Below are positions 45,690-46,235 of a stretch of DNA of 46,235 nt, piece by piece; within the stretch, counting starts at the first letter, position 1, and each line of letters begins with the position of its first letter. The DNA is from Candidatus Magasanikiibacteriota bacterium (GTDB taxonomy: Bacteria > Patescibacteriota > Patescibacteriia > Magasanikbacterales > UBA922), in NCBI GenBank assembly GCA_003518365.1, contig DOYU01000012.1:23432-69666 (forward strand), written 5' to 3'. The notes under the pieces are model-generated. The model had not been told where the DNA came from and did no database searches. It saw nothing but the letters and a program-made list of their open reading frames with translations. The translations under genes and the position numbers were made by a program.

Positions 45690-46235
45690 ATGCATCTCAG
45701 AGAGCTCATCAAACAAAAATCATACGAACATGTTGTGCATGAAATACGGCGACATCCTATTACGTTTGTGCCGATTGCATTTCTGTTTCTCGTCCTCTTG
45801 CTCGTACCGATTGTTTTGTACTTGGTACTCCTCAATCTGTTCCCTGCCGTGCTTGCCGGTCCACGCACATATCCGCTGCTTGTCCTCCTTGCAAGTAGCT
45901 ATTATCTCACCATGTATTTGCTCTTTTATGTTCGATTTATCGACTACTATCTCGATATCTGGATTGTCACAAATGATCGTATTATTGATATAGAACAGCA
46001 CAATCTCTTTTCTCGCTCTATCACAGAGCTGGATTTGTTTCGTATACAAGATGTAACCGTTGAAATGCATGGACTCTTTGCAACCGTCTTCAATTATGGT
46101 GATGTCAGTGTAAAAACTGCGTCGTCAAATTCACATATCGTATTCTACGCTGTAGGATACCCAAATAAAATCCGAGAAGACCTCATCAAACTTTCCGAAG
46201 AAGATCGAAAATATCATCTTGGTATTGAAGATGAA
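45690..46235 (+). CDS. PH-domain membrane protein, cut by the window end
   Basis: 182 residues are visible, open at the right edge. The layout is a short cytoplasmic start (MHLRELIKQKSYEHVVHEIR), then two helices (FVPIAFLFLVLLLVPIVLYL and LLVLLASSYYLTMYLLFYV). A bacterial PH domain (bPH, YdbS/YvbH-like) follows, reading DYYLDIWIVTNDRIIDIEQH, then SRSITELDLFRIQDVTVEMH and GLFATVFNYGDVSVKTASSN. The strand order, with the DRIIDIE and IQDV phrases, is typical. Known members have unclear roles at the membrane. The C-terminus is missing. Confidence 0.75.
   Translation, partial: MHLRELIKQKSYEHVVHEIRRHPITFVPIAFLFLVLLLVPIVLYLVLLNLFPAVLAGPRTYPLLVLLASSYYLTMYLLFYVRFIDYYLDIWIVTNDRIIDIEQHNLFSRSITELDLFRIQDVTVEMHGLFATVFNYGDVSVKTASSNSHIVFYAVGYPNKIREDLIKLSEEDRKYHLGIEDE

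Overview
The window looks like chromosomal DNA from a Candidate Phyla Radiation bacterium (Patescibacteria, Parcubacteria-like). This is an inference. It rests on the large set of small two-helix T4SS/VirB2-like pilin paralogs, adjacent pseudopilins, TrmB-type regulators, an AdoCbl-dependent ribonucleotide reductase, tightly packed AT-rich genes that mostly lack a clear Shine-Dalgarno, and very short leaders. TGA is used as a stop throughout, so the code appears standard. No rRNA, CRISPR array or transposase was seen.

Layout. 1-1252 (minus): the 5' end of ftsH and a family 2 glycosyltransferase. 1274-12064 (minus): one long gene run headed by galU, followed by twelve paralogs of a signal-peptide plus two-helix pilin domain. 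Some carry SH3-like or cysteine-rich extensions, and a solute-binding lipoprotein sits among them. This is the most unusual part of the window and a candidate uncharacterised surface system. 12094-12341: inverted repeats. 12382-16607 (minus): a type IV pilus-like minor pilin set (PilX-like, two class III prepilins, one very long with Ig-like repeats), interrupted by a four-helix-bundle (S23/IVS) gene. 16708-21626: TrmB with a tandem operator, two unknown genes with strong ribosome binding sites, a coiled-coil gene and an ABC exporter.

21751-30128: a nucleoside and methyl-cycle neighbourhood on the plus strand. It holds a PfkB kinase (adenosine-kinase-like), an HD hydrolase, a TrpR-like repressor, a nucleoside phosphorylase behind a possible attenuator, a HAD plus phosphoribosyltransferase pair behind a very stable hairpin, a Ca/Na antiporter, a membrane protein and SAH hydrolase. 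SAH hydrolase releases adenosine, which the kinase and phosphorylase could recycle. 30244-34689: a CBS/CorC protein, a pseudouridine synthase, two disordered proteins, an AI-2E family permease and MscL. 34728-35236: tRNA-Leu(UAA) and a likely new structured RNA. 35315-41883: uppS, a PduO-type cobalamin adenosyltransferase, a second TrmB, a GC-rich membrane-anchored gene and a class II ribonucleotide reductase. The adenosyltransferase makes the cofactor the reductase needs. 41884-42531 is a dense noncoding control region: a micro-ORF, a NrdR-box-like pair, a second possible RNA and a DnaA box. 42532-46235: a SulP transporter, ruvB, a small membrane protein and a truncated PH-domain membrane protein.

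All functional assignments come from reading motifs by eye. No database search or folding program was run.
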